Shown here: piece after piece, positions 35,538-44,331 of the stretch
Layout of the letters: every line of letters begins with the position of its first letter
Numbering within the stretch: the stretch's first letter is position 1
Assembly: GCF_000974485.1 (NCBI RefSeq)
Contig: NZ_BBOM01000004.1
Location: 372,001 to 436,000, forward strand
DNA from: Streptomyces sp. NBRC 109706
GTDB taxonomy: Bacteria > Actinomycetota > Actinomycetes > Streptomycetales > Streptomycetaceae
Direction of reading: 5' to 3'
Length of the DNA stretch: 64,000 nt
Position numbers and translations under genes: made by a program
The notes under the pieces: model-generated
What the model saw: the letters and a program-made list of their open reading frames with translations, nothing else
Database searches by the model: none
What the model was told of the DNA's origin: nothing

Positions 35538-36658
35538 CCAAGACCCTCCAGACCGTAGAAGGCCGCGTGCTCGCGGAGGACCGGGTGTACCAAGCGGCCG
35601 TTACGGGCGATACACGCCGACGCCACCTGGGGGTCGGGCTGTCCGGTCAGGACGTGGCGAGCCAGCCGCACCAGGTACGGAGCGGCGGAGGCGGTGTACG
35701 CGTGGCTCGCGGTGCGGGGCACCAGGACGGGCAGCGCGTCCTGCTTGACATGCAGGACGCCGCGCACCAGGCGAGGTGGGTCACCGGGGCGTTGCACCGG
35801 TCCGGCCGTAGGAAGGTAGCCGGTACCGTACCCGCAGGTGGCATCCACGATGACCGCCCCGTCCTGCATCCGTTCGAGGTCCGCCTCGCAGATCATCGCC
35901 GGGGTGCCATAGGTGGAGATGAGGATCGCGCCGATCACCAGATCGGCGCTCACCAACAACTCCCGCAGCTTCGCGGGGCAGTTGACTTCGACGCTCACCC
36001 CGTGGGGAGCACGCTGGCGGTAACGGTCCGCGCTCTGGCGCGTGTGGGCCAGCACGGTGACCTGTGCGCCGAGGGCGGCAGCGGTCTGGGCGGCGGCCGA
36101 ACCGACGTTGCCGCAGCCGATCACGACCACGCGAGCAGGGCTGGCGCCGGGCGCGCCGCCGAGCAGCACACCTCGGCCTCGTGGGTCCTGCAACGCCTGT
36201 GAACCGGCCAGGACGGCCTGGACGCCGGCGATCCGCCCGCCGGCCGAGGCGAGGGGGAAGCGGCCGGCATCCCGGAGGAACTCATAGCTGAAAGCAGTGG
36301 TCTTGCTGTCGGCCAGCGCGGCCAGCATCGCGGGGTCGCCCTCCGCGTGGAAGAGCGCACCGATGCTCTGCGCGGGAGTGAGACGGGACAGATCGCTTGG
36401 ATGAGGGTTCTTGTAGCGCAGCACCAGCGGCGCGGCCCAGACGTCGTCGGGCGCGGCGAAGCAGACGCCCTCGCGCTCCAACTCGGCGTCCGTATTGCCG
36501 ATCCTGGCGGCGATGCCGGATTCAGCCAGGACAAGGACGCCGGCGGTGGTCATGGCGCGGGCGGTTGTGGGAGTGAGAAGGGTGCGGCGGTCCGAGGCAG
36601 CGGATTCCCGGGGGAATCCCACGGCGGTCGGAGCTTCGACGGGTGAGGTGGAGAGCAC
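35534..36658 (-). CDS. alanine dehydrogenase/PNT-family oxidoreductase
   Basis: A 374-residue protein; GTG 36658 follows AGGAGG. The N-terminal half has the AlaDH/PNT pattern (VGFPRESAASDRRTLLTP, LVLRYKNPHPS with the substrate-site Lys, ALFHAEGD with His). The Rossmann half carries VVVIGCGNVGSAAAQ. The family includes alanine dehydrogenase, saccharopine-type and carboxyethylornithine-synthase enzymes, which interconvert 2-oxoacids and amino acids or form opine-like secondary amines. Divergence from true AlaDH and its place at the head of a decarboxylase/methyltransferase operon favour a special metabolite role. It faces the ASCH gene across a divergent promoter gap. Confidence 0.72.
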   Translation of the reverse strand: MLSTSPVEAPTAVGFPRESAASDRRTLLTPTTARAMTTAGVLVLAESGIAARIGNTDAELEREGVCFAAPDDVWAAPLVLRYKNPHPSDLSRLTPAQSIGALFHAEGDPAMLAALADSKTTAFSYEFLRDAGRFPLASAGGRIAGVQAVLAGSQALQDPRGRGVLLGGAPGASPARVVVIGCGNVGSAAAQTAAALGAQVTVLAHTRQSADRYRQRAPHGVSVEVNCPAKLRELLVSADLVIGAILISTYGTPAMICEADLERMQDGAVIVDATCGYGTGYLPTAGPVQRPGDPPRLVRGVLHVKQDALPVLVPRTASHAYTASAAPYLVRLARHVLTGQPDPQVASACIARNGRLVHPVLREHAAFYGLEGLG

Positions 36659-36893
36659 GGGTGTACCTCCTGGATGTGGTCACCTTCGGCACCTTCACGA
36701 TCGGGGCACACCCCGGGGAATCCCAGCTCACCGGCTATGCACAGGGTTGTTCATCACCTGTTTATCGCCTTGTCCACCACCGATGACAAAAGCGCGCAGC
36801 CGCCTGCGACGCATCGTCCACATCGCTACAGTGTCGTCACGCACCGCGCGAGGAACGATCTCCAACAGGCACGGACACTTAGGGAGCAGCGGG
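36659..36893. promoter_or_regulatory. divergent promoter region of the 32.5-39.4 kb locus
   Basis: This 235-base gap separates the start codons of the leftward dehydrogenase-like operon and the rightward ASCH/HTH/M20 operon. It includes a less G/C-rich patch around 36740-36850. AGGGAG at 36881 is the ribosome-binding site of the ASCH gene. No operator palindrome was confirmed. Confidence 0.5.
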
Positions 36894-37403
36894 TTGCAAG
36901 ACGCCCTGTTCGACGGCATCGCCACCAGCTCCGAGCCGGTGCTGATGTCGCTCAACCCCGAGTACTACGACCTCATGTGGCGCGGACTGAAACGGCATGA
37001 GTTCCGGCGTCGCTATCTGTCCGGCCGCCCGACCACCTGGTACGTCTACCTCACCACCCCCGCCTCCCGCCTCGCGGCCGTGATCGACCTGGGCACCGCG
37101 ATCGAGGACACCCCGGAACGTATCGCCGCTCTCGCCGAGGAGGTACGGGAGGGCAACGGCGCCTCTGTGTACGCCTACCTTGACGGCCTGGAGCGCGGAT
37201 TCGCCATGCCCATCCGGCGGGCAAGGGAGTACGAGGGCTTCAGCGCCGACGAACTACGCGACCTGCTGGGAAGCTTCCACCCACCCCAGGGCTACACCTT
37301 GATCGGCAGGCATCCACAGTGGCAGGCGGTCTGCGACAAGCTCACCGCCCAACCAACCGCACGGGGGACGACGCTGCCCATCGCGGTGGCCGACGACAGC
37401 TGA
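36894..37403 (+). CDS. ASCH-like (PUA-fold) domain protein
   Basis: About 169 residues from TTG 36894, chosen because AGGGAG lies 7 nt upstream; an ATG at 36945 is the alternative. The core MSLNPEYYDLMWRGLKRHEF, then PTTWYVYLTTPASRL, matches the ASCH/PUA-like fold, which binds RNA or modified nucleotides. ASCH proteins are sometimes nucleases or amidohydrolases acting on modified cytidine. Here it opens a three-gene operon with an HTH protein and an M20 hydrolase, divergent from the synthetase-like and methyltransferase genes, which would fit RNA or nucleotide sensing. Confidence 0.68.
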   Translation: MQDALFDGIATSSEPVLMSLNPEYYDLMWRGLKRHEFRRRYLSGRPTTWYVYLTTPASRLAAVIDLGTAIEDTPERIAALAEEVREGNGASVYAYLDGLERGFAMPIRRAREYEGFSADELRDLLGSFHPPQGYTLIGRHPQWQAVCDKLTAQPTARGTTLPIAVADDS

Positions 37404-37424
37404 ACACGACCGCCCGGGGGGGCC

Positions 37425-38225
37425 ATGGCACGTGCACGGCACAGCCCACAGGGGAACAGCCCACTGCGCGCCGCCCGCTTAGCGATCCCCGCCACCCTGG
37501 AACAGGTCTGCGCCGACCTCGACAAGCTCAGCCCGGACGGGGCATCCGGCGTCACCCCGAGCATGCTGTCGGGTTGGGAACGCGGGCGACACACCACCAG
37601 CATTCGCTACCGCACCTTGCTGGCCGACTACTACAGCCAGCCCCCCGACATCCTCTTCGCCCACCAGGACATCCAGCTGTCCGCCGGCTCCGAGAACCCG
37701 GCACTCCTGGCCAGCCACCGCGAACTGCGCAACGCCATGATCAACGTCGTGAACGACGCCGAAGAGTACCTGGCCGTCATCGGCTCCCGCTCGCGCGACG
37801 CCCATTACCTCGCCGCCATCGAATCCGCCCTGGCGGCTCGTCCCGAGCTCGTCCACTACCGCATCCTCATCGGTCCACCCAGACACCCGGAACTCCCCCA
37901 GCACCTTCTCCGGCTCCTCGGCCTCCGCGACCCTCATGACCGAAGCCTCGGAATGAAGACCCTGCGCATGGGCATCATCGATCACCACGACGTTCCCGAA
38001 CGCTTCTTCTGCGCCTCGGAGAAGGCCGCCGTCGTTCCCGTGCCCTCCCTCACCTCTGCGGACGGCTTCGACTCCGGCGTACTCCTGGGCCCCTACGCCG
38101 CCGAGCGGCTCATCGACCACGCCCGCCAGTGCTACGCCGCCGCCCGCCGCATCGAACACCAAGACGCCATCACAGCCCTCTACCCTCTCCCCGAACAGGG
38201 GCGGCCAAAGGACCGAGCCACATGA
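37425..38225 (+). CDS. helix-turn-helix regulator with C-terminal sensor-like domain
   Basis: A 266-residue protein. The N-terminus is an XRE-type helix-turn-helix (TLEQVCADLDKLSPDG, GVTPSMLSGWERGRH). The C-terminal ~170 residues (AVIGSRSRDAHYLAAIESAL, ELVHYRILIGPPRHP, FFCASEKAAVVPVPS) look like the phospholipase-D-like domain found behind HTH in some actinomycete regulators, but lack a clear HxK motif. Its stop overlaps the start of the M20 gene (ATGA). It probably controls this locus; the ligand is unknown. Confidence 0.7.
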   Translation: MARARHSPQGNSPLRAARLAIPATLEQVCADLDKLSPDGASGVTPSMLSGWERGRHTTSIRYRTLLADYYSQPPDILFAHQDIQLSAGSENPALLASHRELRNAMINVVNDAEEYLAVIGSRSRDAHYLAAIESALAARPELVHYRILIGPPRHPELPQHLLRLLGLRDPHDRSLGMKTLRMGIIDHHDVPERFFCASEKAAVVPVPSLTSADGFDSGVLLGPYAAERLIDHARQCYAAARRIEHQDAITALYPLPEQGRPKDRAT

Positions 38226-39439
38226 ACCACTCCCGTCACCTGGGCCCGGACCCGGTCGGCATCCACGCCGCCGCCGAGGCCGACCACGCCGCCGTCATCG
38301 AACTCACCCGGGACCTGGTCCGCATCCCCAGCCGCGCCGGCATTGACCCCTACGAGCCGATCATCGGCCACCTCACCGCCTGGTTGAGCAGCCGCCGGCT
38401 GGCCCCGGCGGTACTGCGCGACGACACCGGTGCCCCCGTCGCCGTGACCGCCGAGCTTGTCGGGCAACGTCCAGGGCCGCACTGGGTGTTGGACGCCTGC
38501 CTGGACACCGCGCCGTTCGGCGACGAGGACCGCTGGACTCACCCACCCGCATCAGGACATCTGGAAGACGGCTGGCTGTGGGGCCGAGGCTCAAGCGACT
38601 CCAAGGCCGCGGTGGCGATCTTCAGCCATATCGCCGCCCGCCTCGCAACGGTCGCCGACCGCCTCTACGGGCGGCTGACCCTGCTGTTCGACCTCGACGA
38701 ACACACCGGTGGCTTCGCCGGCGCCAAGACCTTCTTCGAAGGCCCCGACGCACCAGGCGACGTGGCCGGCGTCATGATCGGCTACCCCGGACTCGACCAT
38801 CTGATCATCGGCGGCCGAGGCGTCCACCGAGCCCAACTCCACGTCCACGGCGTCGCCTCCCACTCGGGCGGCAGCAAGACCACCCCCGGCGCCATTGCCA
38901 AGGCCGCCCACCTCGTCCGGGAACTCACCGACCGCCCCCTGCCATCGGCCACCACGGAGCACTTCCCGCTGCCCCCGAAACTCACCGTCACCGCCATCAC
39001 CGGCGGCCAGGGCTACAGCATTACCCCGGACCTGTGCACCCTCAGCATCGACATCCGCACCACCCCCACCTTCGACGACCACGCCGCAACCGAGCTCCTC
39101 ACCCGGGCAGCCAGCGACATCGACAAGGAATGGCCCGATACCCCAGCCACCCTGCTCCAGAACCACCTGAACTGGCCGCCCTACGCCCTCGAACCCGCCT
39201 CCCCGCTACGCGCCGCCCTCATCAACGCGGCACGCGTCCACGGCCTGTGGGTGCGCCCCAAAGTCGCCGGCCCCTCCAACATCGGCAACTACCTCGCCGG
39301 CCTCGGTATCCCCGCCACCGCCGGCTTCGGCGTCACCTACCAAGGACTCCACGCCACCGACGAACGCATCCGAACCGACACCATCCCCACCGTCCAAGCC
39401 ACCTACCACACCGCCCTGGAACACCTCCTCGCACGTTGA
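38222..39439 (+). CDS. M20-family metallohydrolase with altered metal site
   Basis: A 405-residue protein from ATG 38222, in a 4-nt overlap with the regulator gene. The overall pattern is that of ArgE/DapE/peptidase M20: WGRGSSDSKAAVA (Asp ~126), dimerisation domain with GVASHSGG, and a C-terminal LHATDERI with the late His. Two expected metal-site residues differ: the H of the HxD motif is Cys (DACLDTAP, Cys 93), and the second Glu of the EE pair is His (LFDLDEHTGG, Glu 160-His 161). It may use another ligand set or have changed chemistry. Members hydrolyse amide bonds of N-acyl amino acids or dipeptides. Confidence 0.78.
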   Translation: MNHSRHLGPDPVGIHAAAEADHAAVIELTRDLVRIPSRAGIDPYEPIIGHLTAWLSSRRLAPAVLRDDTGAPVAVTAELVGQRPGPHWVLDACLDTAPFGDEDRWTHPPASGHLEDGWLWGRGSSDSKAAVAIFSHIAARLATVADRLYGRLTLLFDLDEHTGGFAGAKTFFEGPDAPGDVAGVMIGYPGLDHLIIGGRGVHRAQLHVHGVASHSGGSKTTPGAIAKAAHLVRELTDRPLPSATTEHFPLPPKLTVTAITGGQGYSITPDLCTLSIDIRTTPTFDDHAATELLTRAASDIDKEWPDTPATLLQNHLNWPPYALEPASPLRAALINAARVHGLWVRPKVAGPSNIGNYLAGLGIPATAGFGVTYQGLHATDERIRTDTIPTVQATYHTALEHLLAR

Positions 39440-39543
39440 CAGCCGGGTACAGGATGATCGATGGGAGGCGACCGCAGGTCACCGCCCACACCAGCGGCCC
39501 CCGGGGTGGGCCCCGGGGGGCGGGTGTGTGTTCGGTTCGCGCT

Positions 39544-39768
39544 TTAGCGGGCCGCGTCGTTGTCGCCGACGTCCGTGAGGAATGCCTGCCAGGACGTGGA
39601 TCCGAAGGTCAGGATTGGGCCGTCCGTGCGCTTGGAGTCGCGGGCGCCGTGCGTTTCCTTCGCCAGCACGGCGACCTCGACGCAGTCGTTTGTGCTGCCG
39701 CTTCGGGATGACTTGATCCACCGGACGCCTGATGTGCTGCTCAACGGTTCGATTCTCTCTGTGGTCAC
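39544..39768 (-). CDS. DUF397 protein
   Basis: A 74-residue protein from GTG 39768, preceded by AGGAAG. It has the DUF397 pattern: VRWIKSSRSGSTNDCVEVAV, ARDSKRTDGPILTF, SWQAFL. These small actinomycete proteins usually pair with XRE regulators and are thought to modulate them. The nearest XRE gene, at 40735-42108, is separated from it by a phosphotransferase gene. Confidence 0.85.
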   Translation of the reverse strand: MTTERIEPLSSTSGVRWIKSSRSGSTNDCVEVAVLAKETHGARDSKRTDGPILTFGSTSWQAFLTDVGDNDAAR

Positions 39769-39844
39769 AGCGTCTTCCTGATGTCGTTGATGAGTTCGTG
39801 GTGGCCGGTGGTGCGCCCCGCCTGCTTGCCGGCCGCTGCCGGAA

Positions 39845-40738
39845 TCAGGCTGCGGGGGGCCAGCGCCAGGGGCGTGGGCCACGTTGTCCTTGGATGCAGG
39901 CAAGGCGGTGGTGGGCTTGTTCGGCCGCAGTGGGATTCTCGCTGGCGATCTGGAACGCGAAGGTGACCTTGCGGAGTTCGCGTATGCCCCGGAGCGTTGG
40001 GTAGCCGGGCCAGGTCATGACGTCGTGGCCGTAGACGGTGCAGAAATGCTCGTACTCCGTACTGGACAGCGCTCCTAGGGTCTGGTGGTCGACGGCGGTT
40101 GCCGTGAGGTCCCATTCTGGTGGGCCGAGCGAGGTGCGTTCGAAGTCGAGCAGGTAGGCGGTGCCGGTCACGCTGACCGCGACGTTGCCGCGCCAGGCGT
40201 CGCCGTGGAGTACGCCTTCGGCCAGGCTGGTGGGGAGGGCGGCCCATTGTTGCCGCAGGGTGGCGAGGTGGTTGAGGAGCCACTGCCGGTCGTGGTCCGC
40301 GAGCGCGCTGGCGGCGTTGATCCGCTCGGTCAGGCGGACGAAGGGGTCCAGACGACCGAGTCCGAGGTCGTGCGTTGGCTGCGGCAACTCGTGGAGGGCC
40401 TTGAGGAGGGAGGCCAACTCGCCTCCGGTGCCCGGCCGGTGGGGTGGTAGCTCTTCCCAGAGGGTGGCGCTGCGGTCGTTCACCCGTATGGGTTGGTCGA
40501 TGGGGAGCGGCCGGACGGCCGGGACCTTGTGCTCGGCGAGCCAGCGGGTGACGGCGATCTCCCGTGCGGCGGCGGCCTGCTGGCCGGGGCGGGCGATCCG
40601 GACGACGACCTTGTTCGGCAGCCGCCACAGGTCGTTCTCGCCGAGGCGGATGGGCTCCGCGCCCGCTGTGGAGACGCCGGCGGCAGCCGCGACCCGCTGG
40701 AGGACGGTGAAGGAGGCGGCGACGCGTTGCTCGGTCAT
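39845..40738 (-). CDS. aminoglycoside phosphotransferase-fold kinase
   Basis: A 297-residue protein from ATG 40738. The APH signature VLHGDAWRGNVAVS (~residue 185) carries the catalytic Asp and the metal-binding Asn; AYLLDFERTSLGPPEWDL follows, with the second metal Asp. Such kinases phosphorylate small molecules or, less often, act in regulation; no antibiotic substrate can be inferred. Its start overlaps the stop of the XRE-TPR regulator (ATGA), so the two are co-expressed, a common streptomycete pairing. Confidence 0.85.
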   Translation of the reverse strand: MTEQRVAASFTVLQRVAAAAGVSTAGAEPIRLGENDLWRLPNKVVVRIARPGQQAAAAREIAVTRWLAEHKVPAVRPLPIDQPIRVNDRSATLWEELPPHRPGTGGELASLLKALHELPQPTHDLGLGRLDPFVRLTERINAASALADHDRQWLLNHLATLRQQWAALPTSLAEGVLHGDAWRGNVAVSVTGTAYLLDFERTSLGPPEWDLTATAVDHQTLGALSSTEYEHFCTVYGHDVMTWPGYPTLRGIRELRKVTFAFQIASENPTAAEQAHHRLACIQGQRGPRPWRWPPAA

Positions 40739-42108
40739 GGCAGGACCGTAGTCCGGATCCGCTCCCGCAGCCCGGCGACCTCCGGCCGCACGGCGTACTT
40801 CGCCGAGGCCGTCGCCAGAGCCCGCACATCGGTGATCGCGCGCTGGGAACGGAGCTGTCCCATCTCGTCCAACGCCCGGTGGGCGATCAGGACCGCTTCC
40901 TGTGGGTCGCCTCGGTGCATGGTAAGGGTGGCCAGTTTCGTGCCGGACAGGGAGCGGGAGCGGACGTAGGCGTCGGTGTGATGCCGAGTCGCGATCCTTA
41001 GCCGGGTGGCAGCGAAATCCGGCGACTGGCCGGGGAGGAGGGCGATGTCGAAAGCGGCGTGTCCGGTGTCTCCGTGGTGCTGCGCGTAGTCGTAGTAGGC
41101 CATCCACTCCGCGTCCTCGCCATCCCGGGTGTTGGCGAAGGCGTCGTCCCCGGAACCGATGGCGGCGAGTGTCGCCTGGCGATCGCCCATTTGCGCGAAG
41201 GCCCTCGCGCGGGCGCCGTGCAGCATCGCCTTCTCACGCGAGGTGAGGCGGTCCGCGCGTACCAGCCCCATCTCGGCATAGGTCAATCCCGAGTCCGGGG
41301 CGCCTCGCCAGGTGGCCTGTCGGGAGCGCCAGTTGAGTGCCCGTGCCCGCAGGTGCCAGTTGTCGGAGTGCTCGGCGCACTGGACGGAGAGGTCGAAGAG
41401 CTGAGCCGCGTGATCGTGTTCGTAGGCATCGAAGGCGGAGGCCCCCATCACCGAGGCGAGCGCTCCCACGGCGGAGAACAGTTCGGGTTCGAGCTTCGGC
41501 GGGCAGGTGACATGCAGCAGGTTCGTGGCCCACATCAACTGCCCGATCGCCCGCGCACGGACTAAGCCGCCCCCGCCGAACCGGTTGTCCCAACTGGCGT
41601 GGTCCCGGGCCGCCACCCGAATCTGGGCGATGTCCTGCGGTCGTACGCTCTTCGGAAGATCGCCCGTGAGGTGGGGGACGAGGTCGCTGAAGGATGTGGC
41701 GGCTACGCCGCCCGCTGCAAGGAAGGCTCGGCGTTCCACCGGCGGCTCCAGAGGCAGGGATTGGTCGTTCCCCAGTCTGCCCGGCGGTGCGGGGGCGATG
41801 CGATGCACACGTTCGATTTTGGCGGTGCTGTCCGCATCGTTGCCACTGTTCGCACCGTCCTCCACCCGTCTCCAGAGGCGCCGCAGAGCCCCACCGGCCT
41901 GGAGCGCGTCGTCGAAGGCAGCTGCCAGTTTGGCGTTGCACGATCGTTCGGCCTTCTCGATCCGCTCGACCGATGTCTTGCTGAGCTGCACCTTTCTGCC
42001 CAGCGCCGCCGTGCTCAGACCTCGGGCCTTCCGCCAGTTCCGCAGCTCGACGCCGAACCAGGCGCGCATCGAAACGGTGTCGTCCAGGGAGCGTTCTGGC
42101 TGTGGCAT
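40735..42108 (-). CDS. XRE-family regulator with TPR domain
   Basis: A 457-residue protein with an N-terminal helix-turn-helix (RNWRKARGLSTAALGRKV, LSKTSVERIEKAERS), a hydrophobic linker segment (RRAFLAAGGVAATSFSDL) and a C-terminal tetratricopeptide region (residues ~190-440). It is a typical streptomycete transcription factor of unknown ligand, coupled to the downstream phosphotransferase. The relic at 29524-30183 is the C-terminal part of a related protein. Confidence 0.82.
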   Translation of the reverse strand: MPQPERSLDDTVSMRAWFGVELRNWRKARGLSTAALGRKVQLSKTSVERIEKAERSCNAKLAAAFDDALQAGGALRRLWRRVEDGANSGNDADSTAKIERVHRIAPAPPGRLGNDQSLPLEPPVERRAFLAAGGVAATSFSDLVPHLTGDLPKSVRPQDIAQIRVAARDHASWDNRFGGGGLVRARAIGQLMWATNLLHVTCPPKLEPELFSAVGALASVMGASAFDAYEHDHAAQLFDLSVQCAEHSDNWHLRARALNWRSRQATWRGAPDSGLTYAEMGLVRADRLTSREKAMLHGARARAFAQMGDRQATLAAIGSGDDAFANTRDGEDAEWMAYYDYAQHHGDTGHAAFDIALLPGQSPDFAATRLRIATRHHTDAYVRSRSLSGTKLATLTMHRGDPQEAVLIAHRALDEMGQLRSQRAITDVRALATASAKYAVRPEVAGLRERIRTTVLP

Positions 42109-42380
42109 GGCATCCTCGCTGGTGCTGATGCGGACAACCCGGCTGGTGTGGGGCTGTCCCCATCACCGGCCGATCATTTGCTGGTGTCTCTACTCGTCGG
42201 GGGGCGTCTGCCCGGACCGCTGTGGGAACAAGTTCCTTCTGGTGCACGGCGGTTCGTGGCTCGGATCGCCCGTCCGTGGCCTACGACAGCGGTCGGGCGC
42301 GAACGGGACGGAGAGGAAGCGGAACTGGCCCGAAACCGTTCTCAGGGGTTCCGGGCCCGTGACCGCCGGGGCGGTCGAGG

Positions 42381-42578
42381 TCAGCTGAGGCCGTTGGCAC
42401 GGAGGGTTTCTATGAACGTGGCCCACGTGGTGGAGAAGAAGGCAACCTGAGGGCCGCCGGGGACCTTGGAGTCACGGGCCAGGATGTATCGCGACGCCCT
42501 GGCGCACTCGACGCACTCGTTGTTGGGTGCGCCGCTGTACGAGCTTTTGAACCACCGGGGTTCGGTCTGATCTGCCAT
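42381..42578 (-). CDS. DUF397 protein paired with XRE regulator
   Basis: A 65-residue protein, PRWFKSSYSGAPNNECVECA then ARDSKVPGGPQVAFF, a standard DUF397. Its ATG lies 15 nt after the stop of the XRE/DUF5753 gene, the usual two-gene arrangement of streptomycetes. The region from 42109 to 42380 holds no gene. Confidence 0.9.
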   Translation of the reverse strand: MADQTEPRWFKSSYSGAPNNECVECARASRYILARDSKVPGGPQVAFFSTTWATFIETLRANGLS

Positions 42579-42593
42579 TACCCTCTACTTCTC

Positions 42594-43481
42594 TCACAGA
42601 TGCGACTTGCTGGCCTCGGCGATGAGGCGGGCCGAGGAATCTGGGGTGAGCGCTTCCTCACGCAGGAAGGCCAATGCGCGTGCGTAGACCTGCTGGGCGT
42701 CCGGTTCCTCCAGGAACAGGGAGCCACCGGCGGTCTCGATAAAGATGACATCGAGGGACGGGTCGGCGCCGCCGTAGATGATGAAGTTGCTGAGCGCTGC
42801 TGCATAGGCGCCATGGGCGAAGGGGAGCACCTGAACGGTGATGTTCGGATCCTTCGCGCGTCGCAGGAGGTGATCGAGTTGCCTGGCGGTCACTTCGGGG
42901 TTGCCCACGACGCGGTGTAGCACGCTCTCGTCGAGGAGGACCTGGAGTTTCGGAGGGGTCTGCCGGTCGAGGATCCGTTGCCGTTGCATCCTCATGGCGA
43001 GGAGCTCTTCAACTTTTTGGGGCGGCACCGCGCTTCCTGGGGTGTCCTTGATCGCCCGTGCGTACTCCAACGTCTGCAACAACCCGGGCACCACGCCGGC
43101 CGCGTACTGGTCGATGCGTGCCGCTTCGTCCTCTATCGCCAGCAGAAGCCGCATGGGACGGCTGAGCCGACCTGCGTACGGGAGCCACCACCCGTCGGTC
43201 GTCTTGCTGTTCTTCGCCAGGGAAATGAGTTCCTGGGTCTCCTGATCCGTCGCGCCGTACGCCCGGCACAGAGCTTCCACCTGGTTCCATCGCACGTTGC
43301 CGTGGCCACGCTCGTACCTACTGACGGTGGCCTGGGACACCCCGGCGCGTTCTCCTGCCGCACCGGTCGACAGGCCCGATTCGTCCCGCAGCGCCAGGAG
43401 GCGGAGCCCGAGCTGGCGGCGCCGTGTCGTCGGGCCCAGATGCTCCACGTCGGCCTTCTCGGCCGGTCTATCCGCCGTCAC
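42594..43481 (-). CDS. XRE-family regulator with DUF5753
   Basis: About 295 residues from GTG 43481, chosen because AAGGGAGC sits just upstream; the frame is open further to 43556. The N-terminal XRE helix-turn-helix reads STGAAGERAGVSQATVSRYE. The rest is DUF5753 (DQYAAGVVPGLLQTLEYARA, LDESVLHRVVGNPEV, NITVQVLPFAHGAYAA). It forms a regulatory pair with the DUF397 gene downstream. Confidence 0.9.
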   Translation of the reverse strand: MTADRPAEKADVEHLGPTTRRRQLGLRLLALRDESGLSTGAAGERAGVSQATVSRYERGHGNVRWNQVEALCRAYGATDQETQELISLAKNSKTTDGWWLPYAGRLSRPMRLLLAIEDEAARIDQYAAGVVPGLLQTLEYARAIKDTPGSAVPPQKVEELLAMRMQRQRILDRQTPPKLQVLLDESVLHRVVGNPEVTARQLDHLLRRAKDPNITVQVLPFAHGAYAAALSNFIIYGGADPSLDVIFIETAGGSLFLEEPDAQQVYARALAFLREEALTPDSSARLIAEASKSHL

Positions 43482-43880
43482 ACGCGCTCCCTTGAACAAG
43501 TGCCACCAGTCTCCGCGTCGGGGTGCGGTAGCCACAAGGATCGCATGGTGGATCAACTACTCACGGTGCATCAGCCATGCGGACACTTCCAAGGTGAATG
43601 ATGCATGGCGGATGAATCCGTTGCCATACTCCCAACTCCGCCCGCTCCAGGCCCCGATCCGAGGGACTTTCCGGTGATCGTTTCACCCGCATCCAGGACT
43701 TCGCCTCTGCGACGAGTCATGCGCAGAGGCGGCCTTCTGGGTAACGAGAAGCCGTCAAGACGGCAATGGGTGACCAAGCCGATCGCCCCTTCTCCAACGG
43801 CAGATGAGCAGAACTGTGCGACGTCGGCGACGAGATGGAGCGCTCGCCGCTGTTCGCGAGCACGCATGGCTGGAGGAACC
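43482..43880. promoter_or_regulatory. divergent intergenic region, XRE / HATPase genes
   Basis: About 400 bases with no supported gene lie between divergent start codons. It contains related 11-nt words GCATGGTGGAT (43547) and GCATGGCGGAT (43603) about 56 bases apart, which could be operator copies for the XRE protein. GGAGGA at 43872 is the ribosome-binding site of the next gene. Confidence 0.4.
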
Positions 43881-44330
43881 ATGACCGTTCCTGTCTCACT
43901 CATCGACAGCGCGCACGCCTACGAAGCCTCGTTAACGGTCACTGCGGAGGGGATCGCGGGCTGGCGCCGGGAGGTGGTGGCGCTGCTCGGCAGATGGGGT
44001 GTCTCACCAGAGGCCGAGGGGGTCATTCGGCTCGGCGTCTCAGAGCTGCTGTCGAACGTCGTGCGGCACTGCCCGACGCGTCGCTGTCGCCTGTGCATCG
44101 TGCGCGTGGGGCCCGACGTCGTGGTCCACGTCTTCGACGAGTCGAGATGCCTTCCGAAGCTTCCGGTAATGGACCAACTCGCCGAAGACGGCCGCGGTCT
44201 GTGGCTGCTGCGAGAGATGGCCGACGCCTTCGGCTTCATGCCCAAGCAGTACGTCTCCGACGCCGGCCCGGCGCTCGGGAAGATCGTCTGGTTCGCGTGC
44301 TGGGGCGCGGTACCGAGGGAGAAGTCCTGA
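43881..44330 (+). CDS. HATPase-fold ATP-binding protein (anti-sigma-factor type)
   Basis: A 149-residue protein from ATG 43881, preceded by GGAGGA. The GHKL ATP-binding N box is SELLSNVVRHCP and the G1 box DGRGLWLLREMAD. Such stand-alone domains act as anti-sigma kinases (RsbW/SpoIIAB type) in streptomycetes, often beside XRE/DUF397 pairs. No sigma factor gene is nearby. It lies 1 nt before the following gene. Confidence 0.8.
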   Translation: MTVPVSLIDSAHAYEASLTVTAEGIAGWRREVVALLGRWGVSPEAEGVIRLGVSELLSNVVRHCPTRRCRLCIVRVGPDVVVHVFDESRCLPKLPVMDQLAEDGRGLWLLREMADAFGFMPKQYVSDAGPALGKIVWFACWGAVPREKS

Positions 44331-44331
44331 G

